64,000 nucleotides of DNA from Modestobacter caceresii (GTDB lineage Bacteria > Actinomycetota > Actinomycetes > Mycobacteriales > Geodermatophilaceae), in the NCBI RefSeq assembly GCF_000761485.1, contig NZ_JPMX01000058.1:65601-129600 (forward strand), written 5' to 3'. The translations under genes were made by a program, and so were the position numbers. Below the pieces are notes generated by a model. That model made no database searches, had not been told where the DNA came from, and was given only the letters and a program-made list of their open reading frames with translations. Below, piece by piece: positions 17,778-25,549 of the stretch (positions are counted from its first letter, which is position 1; every line of letters begins with the position of its first letter).

Positions 17778-19139
17778 ATGACCGAACGACTGGTGGTGGT
17801 CGGCGGCGACGCGGCCGGGATGTCGGCGGCCGCCCAGGCCCGGCGCCTGCGCACGGCGGCCGAGCTGGAGATCGTCGTCCTGGAGCAGAGCGACGTCGTC
17901 TCCTACTCCGCCTGCGGCATCCCCTACTGGGTCGCCGGGCAGGTGGGCGACCGGGACGACCTCATCGCCCGGACGCCGGCACAGTTCGCCGCCGCCGACA
18001 TCACCGTGCACATCGGCACGCGGGCAGAGGCGATCGACCTGGACGCCGGTGAGGTGCACGCCCGCGGGGGCGCGCGGTTCGGCTACGACCGGCTGGTCGT
18101 CGCCACCGGCGGCCGGCCCAGCCGGCCCCCGATCCCCGGCCTGGACGCCCCCGGGGTGTTCGGCGTGCACCGGCTGGACGACGGCGCGGCCATCCGGGCG
18201 GCGATCGACCGGCTGCCCGCCGACGGCCCGCGGCGCGGGCTGGTGCTCGGCGGCGGCTACATCGGATTGGAGATGGCCGAGGCCCTGCAGGACCGGGGCC
18301 TGGAGGTCACCGTCGTCCTGGCCGACCCGCTGCCGATGGCGCTGCTGGACACCGACATGGGGGAGCGGGTCTGCGCCGCCCTCGGGGCGATGGGGATGAC
18401 GGTGCACGCCGACCAGGCGGTGCGGGAGGTGCTCGTCGACGCCGACGGCCGGGCCTGCGGGGTGCGCACCGACGTCGGCACGTACGAGACCGACCTGATC
18501 GTCCTGGGGCTCGGCATGGGGCCGGAGGTGTCCCTGGCCGCCGAGTCCGGGCTGGCGATCGGGCCGACCGGCGCGGTCGACGTCGACCGGAGCCAGCGCT
18601 GCCGGGACCACCCGGAGGTCTTCGCCGCCGGTGACTGCGCGCAGACGTTCCACCGGGTCACCGGCGAGGTCGCGCACGTCGCGCTGGGCACGCACGCCAA
18701 CAAGCAGGGCCGGGTCGCGGGCTCGGTGATCGGTGGCCGGCCGGCCCGGTTCGCCGGGGTGCTCGGCACCGCAGTGACCAGGGTGCGCGAGCTGGAGATC
18801 GGCCGCACGGGCCTGTGCACCACCCAGGCCGAGGAGGCCGGGTTCGCCTACCGCACCGACGTCATCGAGGCGACCACCCGGGCCGGCTACTTCCCCGGCG
18901 CCGAGGAGATCGCGGTCAAGCTGGTCACCGAGGCGGGCTCCGGGCAGCTGCTCGGGGCGCAGGTGGTCGGCGGGCCGGGGTCGGCGAAGCGGATCGACGT
19001 GCTGGCCACCGCGATCTGGGCGGGGATGACCGCCGAGGAGATGGCCGGCAGCGACCTCTCCTACGCCCCGCCGTTCTCGCCCACCTACGACCCGGTGGTG
19101 GTGGCCGCCCGCGCCGTCAGCCGGATCGAGCAGGGCTGA
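17778..19139 (+). CDS. CoA-disulfide reductase/NADH oxidase-like flavoprotein
   Basis: A 453-residue protein of the pyridine-nucleotide disulfide oxidoreductase class. FAD is bound at the N-terminus (VVVGGDAAGMSAAAQARR), with a single redox cysteine at about 46 in VSYSACGIPYWVAG. That SxxxCGIP arrangement is the CoA-disulfide reductase/NADH oxidase signature. The NAD site is GLVLGGGYIGLEMAEAL, and the second FAD strand is EVFAAGDCAQTFH. The likely role is reduction of a low-molecular-weight disulfide or persulfide, or of oxygen. GGAGG lies about 10 nt before the ATG. Co-directional with the upstream oxidase. Confidence 0.85.
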   Translation: MTERLVVVGGDAAGMSAAAQARRLRTAAELEIVVLEQSDVVSYSACGIPYWVAGQVGDRDDLIARTPAQFAAADITVHIGTRAEAIDLDAGEVHARGGARFGYDRLVVATGGRPSRPPIPGLDAPGVFGVHRLDDGAAIRAAIDRLPADGPRRGLVLGGGYIGLEMAEALQDRGLEVTVVLADPLPMALLDTDMGERVCAALGAMGMTVHADQAVREVLVDADGRACGVRTDVGTYETDLIVLGLGMGPEVSLAAESGLAIGPTGAVDVDRSQRCRDHPEVFAAGDCAQTFHRVTGEVAHVALGTHANKQGRVAGSVIGGRPARFAGVLGTAVTRVRELEIGRTGLCTTQAEEAGFAYRTDVIEATTRAGYFPGAEEIAVKLVTEAGSGQLLGAQVVGGPGSAKRIDVLATAIWAGMTAEEMAGSDLSYAPPFSPTYDPVVVAARAVSRIEQG

Positions 19140-19225
19140 GGAGCCCCTCCTCCGCACCCTCGCGACCCCCGGGCGGTGCCCCGGAGGGGCCGATGAGCGG
19201 TGCGCCCGGTGGCGGTCGGCTCCAC

Positions 19226-19231
19226 TAAGGT
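19226..19231 (+). promoter_or_regulatory. Leaderless -10 element of fba
   Basis: TAAGGT six nt before the ATG at 19238; no Shine-Dalgarno in between. Confidence 0.6.
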
Positions 19232-19237
19232 GCGGGC

Positions 19238-20272
19238 ATGCCGATCGCGACACCCGAGGTCTACGCCGACATGCTCGCCCGGGCGAAGGAGGGCGGGTTC
19301 GCCTATCCGGCGATCAACTGCACCTCGTCCGAGACGATCAACGCCGCGCTGCGCGGCTTCGCCGACGCCGGCAGTGACGGGATCATCCAATTCTCCACCG
19401 GGGGTGCGGAGTTCGGCTCGGGCACCCGGGTGAAGGACATGGTGACCGGTGCGGTCGCGCTGGCCGAGTTCGCCCACGTGGTCGCCGACAAGTACCCCGT
19501 CCAGGTGGCGCTGCACACCGACCACTGCCCCAAGGACAAGCTGGACAGCTACGTCCGGCCGCTGATCGCCCTCTCCCAGGAGCGGGTGGACGCCGGCAAG
19601 GAGCCGCTGTTCCAGTCGCACATGTGGGACGGCTCGGCCGTCGAGCTCACCGAGAACCTGGAGATCGCCCAGGAGCTCATCGAGAAGTGCGCGGCGGCCA
19701 AGATCGTGCTCGAGGTGGAGATCGGCGTCGTGGGCGGCGAGGAGGACGGCGTCGCCCACGAGATCAACGAGAAGCTCTACACCGCCGACGGCGACTTCGT
19801 GCGCACCGCCGAGGCGCTCGGGCTCGGTGAGAAGGGCGTCTACCTGCTGGCGGCGACCTTCGGCAACGTGCACGGGGTCTACAAGCCGGGCAACGTGAAG
19901 CTCCGCCCCGACGTGCTCGAGCGCGGCCAGGCCGTCGTCGCCGAGCAGTTCGGCCTCGGGGACGGCGCCAAGCCGTTCAACCTGGTCTTCCACGGCGGTT
20001 CCGGCTCCGCGCTCGAGGAGATCCGCGAGGCGCTCTCCTACGGCGTGGTGAAGATGAACGTCGACACCGACACCCAGTACGCGCTGACCCGGGCGATCGC
20101 CGGGCACATGTTCAGCAACTACGACGGCGTCCTCAAGGTCGACGGCGAGGTCGGCGTGAAGAAGACCTACGACCCGCGCACCTACATGAAGCTCGCCGAG
20201 GCGAGCATGGCCGACCGGATCGTGGAGGCCTGCGAGCACCTGCTGTCCGCCGGCCGGTCGCAGGCGGCCTGA
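19238..20272 (+). CDS. fbaA: Class II fructose-bisphosphate aldolase
   Basis: A 344-residue zinc aldolase that cleaves fructose-1,6-bisphosphate to dihydroxyacetone phosphate and glyceraldehyde-3-phosphate. Visible features are the catalytic and zinc region ALHTDHCPKDK, VLEVEIGVVGGEEDGV, the second zinc histidine in ATFGNVHGVYKPGNV, the third in LVFHGGSGS, and VVKMNVDTDTQYA for phosphate and substrate binding. Length and N-terminus (PIATPEVYADMLARAKEGGFAYPAINC) match the actinobacterial long class II form. DUF3151 follows after 3 nt, a pairing common in actinobacteria. Confidence 0.97.
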   Translation: MPIATPEVYADMLARAKEGGFAYPAINCTSSETINAALRGFADAGSDGIIQFSTGGAEFGSGTRVKDMVTGAVALAEFAHVVADKYPVQVALHTDHCPKDKLDSYVRPLIALSQERVDAGKEPLFQSHMWDGSAVELTENLEIAQELIEKCAAAKIVLEVEIGVVGGEEDGVAHEINEKLYTADGDFVRTAEALGLGEKGVYLLAATFGNVHGVYKPGNVKLRPDVLERGQAVVAEQFGLGDGAKPFNLVFHGGSGSALEEIREALSYGVVKMNVDTDTQYALTRAIAGHMFSNYDGVLKVDGEVGVKKTYDPRTYMKLAEASMADRIVEACEHLLSAGRSQAA

Positions 20273-20275
20273 GCC

Positions 20276-20683
20276 ATGACCCACGCACACCACAACCTGC
20301 TCGGCGAGCCGCCGGCCACCCTGCTGCCGGGCATCCCGGAGGCCGACGACGCGCTGGCTGCCGGCGCCGACCCGGCCGAGGTCGCGGCGGGGCACCCCAC
20401 CTCCAGCGCAGCCTGGGCCGCGCTCGCCGAGACCGCGCTGGAGGCCGGCCGCACCATCGAGGCCTACGCCTACGCCCGCACCGGGTACCACCGCGGGCTG
20501 GACGCGCTGCGCCGCAACGGCTGGAAGGGCTACGGCCCGGTGCCGTGGTCGCACGAGCCCAACCGCGGTTTCCTGCGCTGTGTCACCGTGCTGGCCACGG
20601 CGGCCGGGCGGATCGGCGAGGTCGACGAGCAGGAGCGCTGCACCCAGCTGCTGCGCGACTGCGACCCGACGCTCGCCCCCTGA
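20276..20683 (+). CDS. DUF3151 family protein
   Basis: A 135-residue conserved actinobacterial protein. Recognisable features are the N-terminal NLLGEPPATLLPG, the helical middle (SSAAWAALAETALEAGRTIEAYAYARTGYHRGLDALRRNGWKGYGPVPWSHEPNRGFLRC) and the acidic end. It looks like a short helical-repeat protein with no catalytic motif. The function is unknown. It sits 3 nt after fbaA, so the two should be co-transcribed. Confidence 0.85.
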   Translation: MTHAHHNLLGEPPATLLPGIPEADDALAAGADPAEVAAGHPTSSAAWAALAETALEAGRTIEAYAYARTGYHRGLDALRRNGWKGYGPVPWSHEPNRGFLRCVTVLATAAGRIGEVDEQERCTQLLRDCDPTLAP

Positions 20684-20700
20684 CCCAGGGGACTCCAGCA

Positions 20701-20750
20701 GGTAACGGATCTTGTCCGTCCCGATGACGGGACGCGGCAGTTCCGTTACC
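20701..20750. promoter_or_regulatory. Nested palindrome before the GPGG micro-protein
   Basis: Outer arms GGTAACGGA (20701-20709) and TCCGTTACC (20742-20750) enclose an inner hairpin, CGTCCCG-atga-CGGGACG (20717-20734). It lies 54 nt before the small gene's start and 17 nt after the DUF3151 stop, so it may be a terminator, an operator or both. Confidence 0.5.
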
Positions 20751-20803
20751 GTCTGCCCTCCGGTCGGCGCCACGGGGCGTCACCTCGGGAAGAGAGGCTG
20801 ATC

Positions 20804-20947
20804 ATGGTCACCCTGCTCTGGATCCTCGCCGTCGTCCTGGTCGTCGCGGGGATCGTCGCGGTCGTCCGCAAGCAGATCGTGTGGGGGGTCGTGTTGATCG
20901 TCCTCGGGCTGCTGGTCGGCCCGGGGGGCGTCAGCATCTTCAACTGA
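20804..20947 (+). CDS. GPGG-motif small membrane protein
   Basis: A 47-residue protein. An ATG at 20804 follows GAGAGG. Two short hydrophobic helices (LLWILAVVLVVAGIVAVV and VVLIVLGLLVG) are separated by the basic turn RKQIVWG. It ends in LLVGPGGVSIFN, the conserved GPGG tail of a small actinobacterial membrane family. The function is unknown. It stands alone with its own upstream palindrome and a strong terminator. Confidence 0.85.
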   Translation: MVTLLWILAVVLVVAGIVAVVRKQIVWGVVLIVLGLLVGPGGVSIFN

Positions 20948-20953
20948 GCTGCC

Positions 20954-20990
20954 CCTGGTGGGGCCGAGAGAGCCTCTCGGCCCCACCAGG
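20954..20990. terminator. Bidirectional 17-bp hairpin
   Basis: Perfect 17-bp arms (20954-20970, 20974-20990) with a 3-nt loop AGC, exactly between the convergent small membrane gene and the alcohol dehydrogenase. Confidence 0.8.
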
Positions 20991-20995
20991 AGGCG

Positions 20996-22021
20996 TCAGG
21001 GCACCAGGATGGCGCGGCCGCGCACCCGGCCGGCGTCGAGGTCGTCGATCGCCGACTGGAAGTCCTCCAGCGCGTACTTCGCGGTGTGCAGCGTGACCTT
21101 CTGCTGCGCCGCCAACGCCATCAGGTCGACCAGGTCGTTGTACGAACCGACCAGGTTGCCCAGCACGTTGATCTCCGCGGAGACCAGGTCGATCGTCGGG
21201 ACGTCGACGTTCTCCCCGTACCCGACCACCAGGTAGTCCCCGGCCCGCCGGGTCATCGCCAGGCCCTCCTTGGTGGAGCCGCCCTCGCCGACGAAGTCGA
21301 TCACCACCTCGGCGCCGTGCCCACCGGTGAGCTCGCGCACCTGCTCGACCTGGCTGCCGGCGGCGACGATCCCCCGGTCGGCACCGATCGACTCGGCCAG
21401 CTTCACCGCGTCGGGGTTGCGGTCGACCACGATCAGCTCGGCCGGGGAGAGCGCCTTGAGCACCTGGATGCCGATGTGCCCGAGCCCGCCGGCGCCGATC
21501 ATCACGCACCGGAACCCCGGCCGCAGCCGGCGGGCCGCCTTGGCCACCGCGTGGTAGGCGGTGAGCCCGGCGTCGGCCAGGGCCGCGACGTCCGCGGGCT
21601 CCAGCGAGTCGTCGATCCGCACCACGCTGCGGGCCGTGGTCCTCAGGTACTCGGCGTACCCGCCGTCGCTGTCGATGCCGGGGAACTGGGAGTTCTCGCA
21701 GTGCACGTCGTCCCCGGACCGGCAGGCGCGGCACAGCCCGCAGGTGACCAGCGGGTGCAGGATCACCTTGTCGCCCTCGGCCACGTGGGTGACCGCGCTG
21801 CCCACGGCCGCCACCCAGCCGGCGTTCTCGTGCCCGATCGTGTACGGCAGCGCGACCTGGGACTTCTCCGCCCACTGCCCTTCCAGGATGTGCAGGTCGG
21901 TGCGGCAGACCCCGGCGCCGCCGATCTTCACGACGACGTCGTGCGGGCCGGTGACCTCCGGCTGCGGGACGTCGTCCAGCCGGAGCGGCTCGTGGTAACC
22001 GGTGACGCGGACGGCTCTCAT
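20996..22021 (-). CDS. NAD(P)-dependent zinc alcohol dehydrogenase
   Basis: A 341-residue medium-chain dehydrogenase. The catalytic zinc ligand lies in GGAGVCRTDLHILEG, with GHENAGWV following. The structural zinc cysteines are in CGLCRACRSGDDVHC, and the nucleotide site is CVMIGAGGLGHIGIQVLKAL with VVDRNPDAVKLAE, favouring NAD. It is the third gene of a tightly overlapping operon after a DUF59 protein and an amidohydrolase. In propane/butane-type monooxygenase clusters an ADH of this type oxidises the alcohol product, so a short-chain alcohol is the likely substrate here. Confidence 0.9.
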   Translation of the reverse strand: MRAVRVTGYHEPLRLDDVPQPEVTGPHDVVVKIGGAGVCRTDLHILEGQWAEKSQVALPYTIGHENAGWVAAVGSAVTHVAEGDKVILHPLVTCGLCRACRSGDDVHCENSQFPGIDSDGGYAEYLRTTARSVVRIDDSLEPADVAALADAGLTAYHAVAKAARRLRPGFRCVMIGAGGLGHIGIQVLKALSPAELIVVDRNPDAVKLAESIGADRGIVAAGSQVEQVRELTGGHGAEVVIDFVGEGGSTKEGLAMTRRAGDYLVVGYGENVDVPTIDLVSAEINVLGNLVGSYNDLVDLMALAAQQKVTLHTAKYALEDFQSAIDDLDAGRVRGRAILVP

Positions 22022-22806
22022 GACAGGACCTCCAGGGGGAGCGCGGGGCGGGTCGGACCGGGCAGCGGGACGTCGTCGACGCTGGGCCGGGGCGTCTGGT
22101 CGGTCTCGGCGCCGGGGTAGCGGGTGGCGAGCAGACCGCGGCAGAAGTGCGCGTTGCCGTCGACGGAGATCCGCACCGACCGGGCCCGGCGCAGGAACAG
22201 GGCGGCCTCGCCGACCGACGGGCGGGTGCCGTCGGCGGCGACGAGCACGGCGGCGTCCGGGTCGATCGGCAGGCCGAGCGCGGCCCGCCGGCGCAGCAGC
22301 GCACCGGTGGTCGGCTCGTCGGCCGGCAGGTCGCCGAGGGTGGTGCGCTGCAGGTCGGCCTCGGTGAGCGACCGGTCGGCACGGAGCAGGGCGGTGAGCG
22401 CACGCTCCATCGCCGCGGTGTGCCCCTTGCGGACGAAGACCGCCCGCAGCTCGTCCAGCGACTCCTCCGCCTCGTGCCCGAAGGTGCCCCGGTACCCGGC
22501 CCCGGCGGCGAGGCCGCGGTTGATCAGGTCGGAGTCGTGGTGGTCGTCGAGCTCCACCACCACCCGCTCGACCCCGGGGACGGCGGAGACCGCGTCGTGG
22601 GCGTCGGAGCACATCAGCCAGGCGAAGTTCGGTGCGCAGAACGACGTGGGCAGCCGCAGGTGCACCGCCACCTCCGGCCCCTGGACGGCCACCGACCGGA
22701 CGAAGCCGAGGTCGGTGATCGGCTCGTCGAGCTCCGGGTCGACGACGGTGCCCAGCGCAGCACGGACCTGCGCCTCCGTCACCTCCGTCAGCAGGGTCGC
22801 CGTCAT
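22018..22806 (-). CDS. DUF59/MIP18-type iron-sulfur assembly protein
   Basis: A 262-residue protein. Residues 1-105 form a MIP18/PaaD-like domain: EAQVRAALGTVVDPELDEPITDLGFVRSV, then RLPTSFCAPNFAWLMCSDAHDAV with the conserved cysteines. The C-terminal 150 residues are helical and unrecognised. DUF59 proteins help insert Fe-S clusters or metal centres; a longer version of this type accompanies soluble di-iron monooxygenase operons. It starts with an ATG overlapping the amidohydrolase stop (TGATG) and ends overlapping the dehydrogenase start (ATGA), so all three are translated as a unit. Confidence 0.85.
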   Translation of the reverse strand: MTATLLTEVTEAQVRAALGTVVDPELDEPITDLGFVRSVAVQGPEVAVHLRLPTSFCAPNFAWLMCSDAHDAVSAVPGVERVVVELDDHHDSDLINRGLAAGAGYRGTFGHEAEESLDELRAVFVRKGHTAAMERALTALLRADRSLTEADLQRTTLGDLPADEPTTGALLRRRAALGLPIDPDAAVLVAADGTRPSVGEAALFLRRARSVRISVDGNAHFCRGLLATRYPGAETDQTPRPSVDDVPLPGPTRPALPLEVLS

Positions 22807-23849
22807 CAGGACATCGCCAGGTCGGCGGCGTCCGGCTGGCGGGGTCCGGTGGCCGGCTCGTCGGCGTCGGGCAGTCGCAGCCGCTCGGGCACCGGGATGT
22901 CGTAGAGCTTCGCGGCGTTGAGCCCGAGCACCTTCTTCTTCACCTCGGTGGTCAGCGGTGCGTACTCGGCCAGGTCCTCGGGGATCTGGAAGTCCACGAA
23001 CCGCTCGACCAGCCACGTCGGCGTCCAGAGCGCGTAGTCGCTGGAGAAGAGGATCCGGTCCTCCCCGAGCCAGTAGACGAGCTCGCCGATGATCTGGGCG
23101 AAGTACCGCGGTCGGGTGTGGATGAACGGCAGCGCCACCGCCAGGCCGGCGTGCACGTTGGGCTCCTGGGTGGCGATCCAGCAGAAGTCCTCCAGCCGGG
23201 GCAGGCCGCAGTGCTCGACGATGAACTGCAGGTCGGTGAAGTCGGTCGCCACGTGGTCGACGTCGGCGACGTCGAAGGCGTCCCGGTCCAGCGGGCGGAT
23301 CGTCGGGCCCTTGTGGACGTGGATGTTGGTGATCCCGAGCTCCCGGCAGAGCTCGAGGTACCGGTAGGCCATCGGGTCGGTGAGCTTCCAGCCGCGGGAC
23401 TCCCCGTGCCAGTCGGCGGTGTAGAGCTTCACGCCCTTGAGCCCGAAACGCTCGGCGTCCGCCCGCAGCTGGTCCAGCCCGTTCTCCCCGTCCCGGGGGT
23501 CCCACCAGTGGTTGTAGGTGAGCTGGTCGGGGTGCTGCTGGGTGAGCGCGAACGCCTCCTCGGTCTGCCCGAACCCCCGGTGGTAGAACTCGCCGAGCCG
23601 GGCCGGCTGGAAGATGGCGTGGTCGACCATGCCGCCGGCGAAGACGTCGCGCATCAGCCGCTCGCCGCCCTGGTAGAGGTACTCCTCGTACGGCCAGACC
23701 TCGGACTCCGGGCTGAGGTTGCGGTGGTAGTCGTAGAAGCAGTCGATGAACTGCTTGCCGTGCACGTTCCGCTGGTTCTCCGGCCGCGCGTCCCAGAGCG
23801 CGATGTGCGCGTCGACCACGAAGTAGTCGACGCCGTCCTTGCTGTACAT
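22806..23849 (-). CDS. Amidohydrolase-2 family protein, monooxygenase-cluster type
   Basis: A 347-residue TIM-barrel protein. KGVKLYTADWHG, IHVHKGPTIRPLDRDAFD, FIVEHCGLPRLEDFCWIA and DRILFSSDYALW match the amidohydrolase-2 pattern of metal-ligating His and Asp residues. The first motif reads VDAHIALWD, so the second His of the usual HxH pair is Ala. AGGAGG stands before the ATG at 23849. Its closest remembered relatives are the amidohydrolases encoded with propane-type di-iron monooxygenases, where their role in activity or assembly is unclear. First gene of the amidohydrolase-DUF59-ADH operon. Confidence 0.85.
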   Translation of the reverse strand: MYSKDGVDYFVVDAHIALWDARPENQRNVHGKQFIDCFYDYHRNLSPESEVWPYEEYLYQGGERLMRDVFAGGMVDHAIFQPARLGEFYHRGFGQTEEAFALTQQHPDQLTYNHWWDPRDGENGLDQLRADAERFGLKGVKLYTADWHGESRGWKLTDPMAYRYLELCRELGITNIHVHKGPTIRPLDRDAFDVADVDHVATDFTDLQFIVEHCGLPRLEDFCWIATQEPNVHAGLAVALPFIHTRPRYFAQIIGELVYWLGEDRILFSSDYALWTPTWLVERFVDFQIPEDLAEYAPLTTEVKKKVLGLNAAKLYDIPVPERLRLPDADEPATGPRQPDAADLAMS

Positions 23850-23920
23850 GGGGTCCTCCTCGACTCCTCCCGCCCGCGTCGTTGCGGGCCGGAGCACCTC
23901 GGGATCGACGGTAGGTGTGG

Positions 23921-23931
23921 TGTGGACCACA
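23921..23931. promoter_or_regulatory. Small palindrome in the divergent promoter
   Basis: TGTGG-a-CCACA lies between the amidohydrolase start and the activator-type operator. It may be a second regulator site or part of the promoter. A TACCGT -10-like hexamer for the minus strand lies at 23908-23913. Confidence 0.35.
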
Positions 23932-23945
23932 ATGAGGGGGTCTGC

Positions 23946-23962
23946 TGTCTCACTTTGAGACA
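23946..23962. promoter_or_regulatory. Operator for the GAF/Fis activator
   Basis: Perfect inverted repeat TGTCTCA-ctt-TGAGACA in the 212-nt divergent region. It lies about 44 nt upstream of a TACCGT -10-like element of the amidohydrolase operon, a reasonable distance for an activator. AcoR-like Fis-type regulators bind sites of this form. Confidence 0.6.
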
Positions 23963-24061
23963 CCTCGGGCCCGGGTCCCCCGCCGGCCGCAGCCGCGCCC
24001 GAGCCCCGTCGACCGGCCGACACCTGCAGGTCCGCCCGCCAGCGTCCCGAGGAGGGTCGCC

Positions 24062-25534
24062 GTGTCACCTCCACCTCCGGACCGGCTGCGGCCGGCCGGT
24101 GCCGTCGGGCTCGACCGGCCGAGCAGCCCGGCCCGGGTGCGTGCCTCCTGGCAGCGCAGCGAGCGCTACGGGGTCACCCCGGAGGAGGTGGTGCCGGTCT
24201 ACGTCGACGGGGTGCCGACCGACTCGCTGTTCTACGAGTGCGGTGCGGAGGTGGTCCGGGGGCTGCACGGCACGCTGGCCGGCGAGCCGGTCGGCTTCAT
24301 GCTCACCGATCCGCAGGGCCTCGTGCTGGCCCGCTGGTGCGACGACGAGACGATCAACCGTTCCCTGGACCGGGTGCACCTGGCGCCCGGCTTCTACTTC
24401 GGCGAGCAGACCGCCGGCACCAACGGTCTGGGCCTGGCCCTCGCCGACCGGGTGCCGACCCTGGTCCGCGGACCGGAGCACTACGTCGCACCGTTGCGCC
24501 GCTACACCTGTGCCGCGGTGCCGGTGCTGGACCCGCGCACCGGTGGGCTGGTGGGCAGCATCAACCTCACCACCTGGTCCGACGCCTCCTCGGAGCTGTT
24601 GCTGGCGCTGGCCCAGGCCGCCGCGGGGAACACCGCGGCGCTGATGCAGGTGCGGGCCGGTGGCCAGCTGCTCCGCGCGGCGCCGCGCGGTGAGGTGTTC
24701 CACGTGCTGACCGGCCGGCTGGTCGACGGCGTCGCCGACGACCCGTGCGTGTCCCCGGCCTGGCAGACGGCCGTGGGGGCGGTGCGCGACGCGGTCACCG
24801 GCGGCCGGCTGGTCGCCGTGGTCGGCGAGCCGGGTGCCGGGCGGACGACGGCGACCTCGCTGGCCCGCCGCGCCACCGGCCTGCGGGAACGGGTGCTGGT
24901 CGCCCGGCCACCCGAGCCGGCCGAGGTCGGCGAGTGGCTCACCCTGTGGACGCCGGAGCTGCACGCGCCGGACACCTGCGTCGTGGTCGCCGAGGTCGAC
25001 ACCTTGCCGGTCTGGGCGGCCGAGCAGCTGGCCGCGGAGGTCGCCGCCGTGCCGACGACCACGGGCGCGCCGGGCCCCCTGGTGCTCACCGGCTCCTCCT
25101 TCACCGCCCTCCCCGGCCCGCTGGCCGCACTGGTGGAGGCGGTCGTCGAGGTGCCCGCCCTGCGCGACCGGCCCGCCGACGTCGAGCCGCTGGCCCGGGC
25201 CTTCGCCCGGCAGCTCCGGCACCGCGACGTCGAGTTCACCGCGCGTGCGCTGCGGGCGCTGGCCGCGCACGGCTGGCCGGGCAACGTGCGGGAGCTGCGG
25301 GCGGCGGTGCGCGCGGCCGCCGCCCGGACCGACCTCGTCGACGTCGCGCACCTGCCGCCCGGGGTGCTGTCCGACGGCAGCCGGACGCTCGGGCGGCTGG
25401 AGCAGCTGGAGCGGGACGAGATCGTGCGCTGCCTGAGCCGCCCCGGGACGACGGTGGTGCACGCCGCCACCGAACTGGGCCTGTCCCGGGCCACCCTCTA
25501 CCGGAAGATCGCCCAGTACCGGATCACCGTGTAG
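24062..25534 (+). CDS. AcoR/MimR-like GAF-AAA-Fis transcriptional activator
   Basis: A 490-residue regulator. A GAF-type sensor spans about residues 50-190 (GEPVGFMLTDPQGLVLARW, GFYFGEQTAGTNGLGLALADR). A shortened AAA+ region follows, with Walker A GEPGAGRTT, in which Arg replaces the usual Lys. The C-terminal Fis-type helix-turn-helix is VHAATELGLSRATLYRKIAQYRI, preceded by the conserved HGWPGNVRELRAAV. The GAFTGA loop that contacts sigma-54 is absent, as expected where rpoN is missing. GTG start with GGAGG upstream. Divergent from the amidohydrolase operon, which it probably activates. Confidence 0.88.
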   Translation: MSPPPPDRLRPAGAVGLDRPSSPARVRASWQRSERYGVTPEEVVPVYVDGVPTDSLFYECGAEVVRGLHGTLAGEPVGFMLTDPQGLVLARWCDDETINRSLDRVHLAPGFYFGEQTAGTNGLGLALADRVPTLVRGPEHYVAPLRRYTCAAVPVLDPRTGGLVGSINLTTWSDASSELLLALAQAAAGNTAALMQVRAGGQLLRAAPRGEVFHVLTGRLVDGVADDPCVSPAWQTAVGAVRDAVTGGRLVAVVGEPGAGRTTATSLARRATGLRERVLVARPPEPAEVGEWLTLWTPELHAPDTCVVVAEVDTLPVWAAEQLAAEVAAVPTTTGAPGPLVLTGSSFTALPGPLAALVEAVVEVPALRDRPADVEPLARAFARQLRHRDVEFTARALRALAAHGWPGNVRELRAAVRAAAARTDLVDVAHLPPGVLSDGSRTLGRLEQLERDEIVRCLSRPGTTVVHAATELGLSRATLYRKIAQYRITV

Positions 25535-25549
25535 CCCGCGGCCGCCCGC

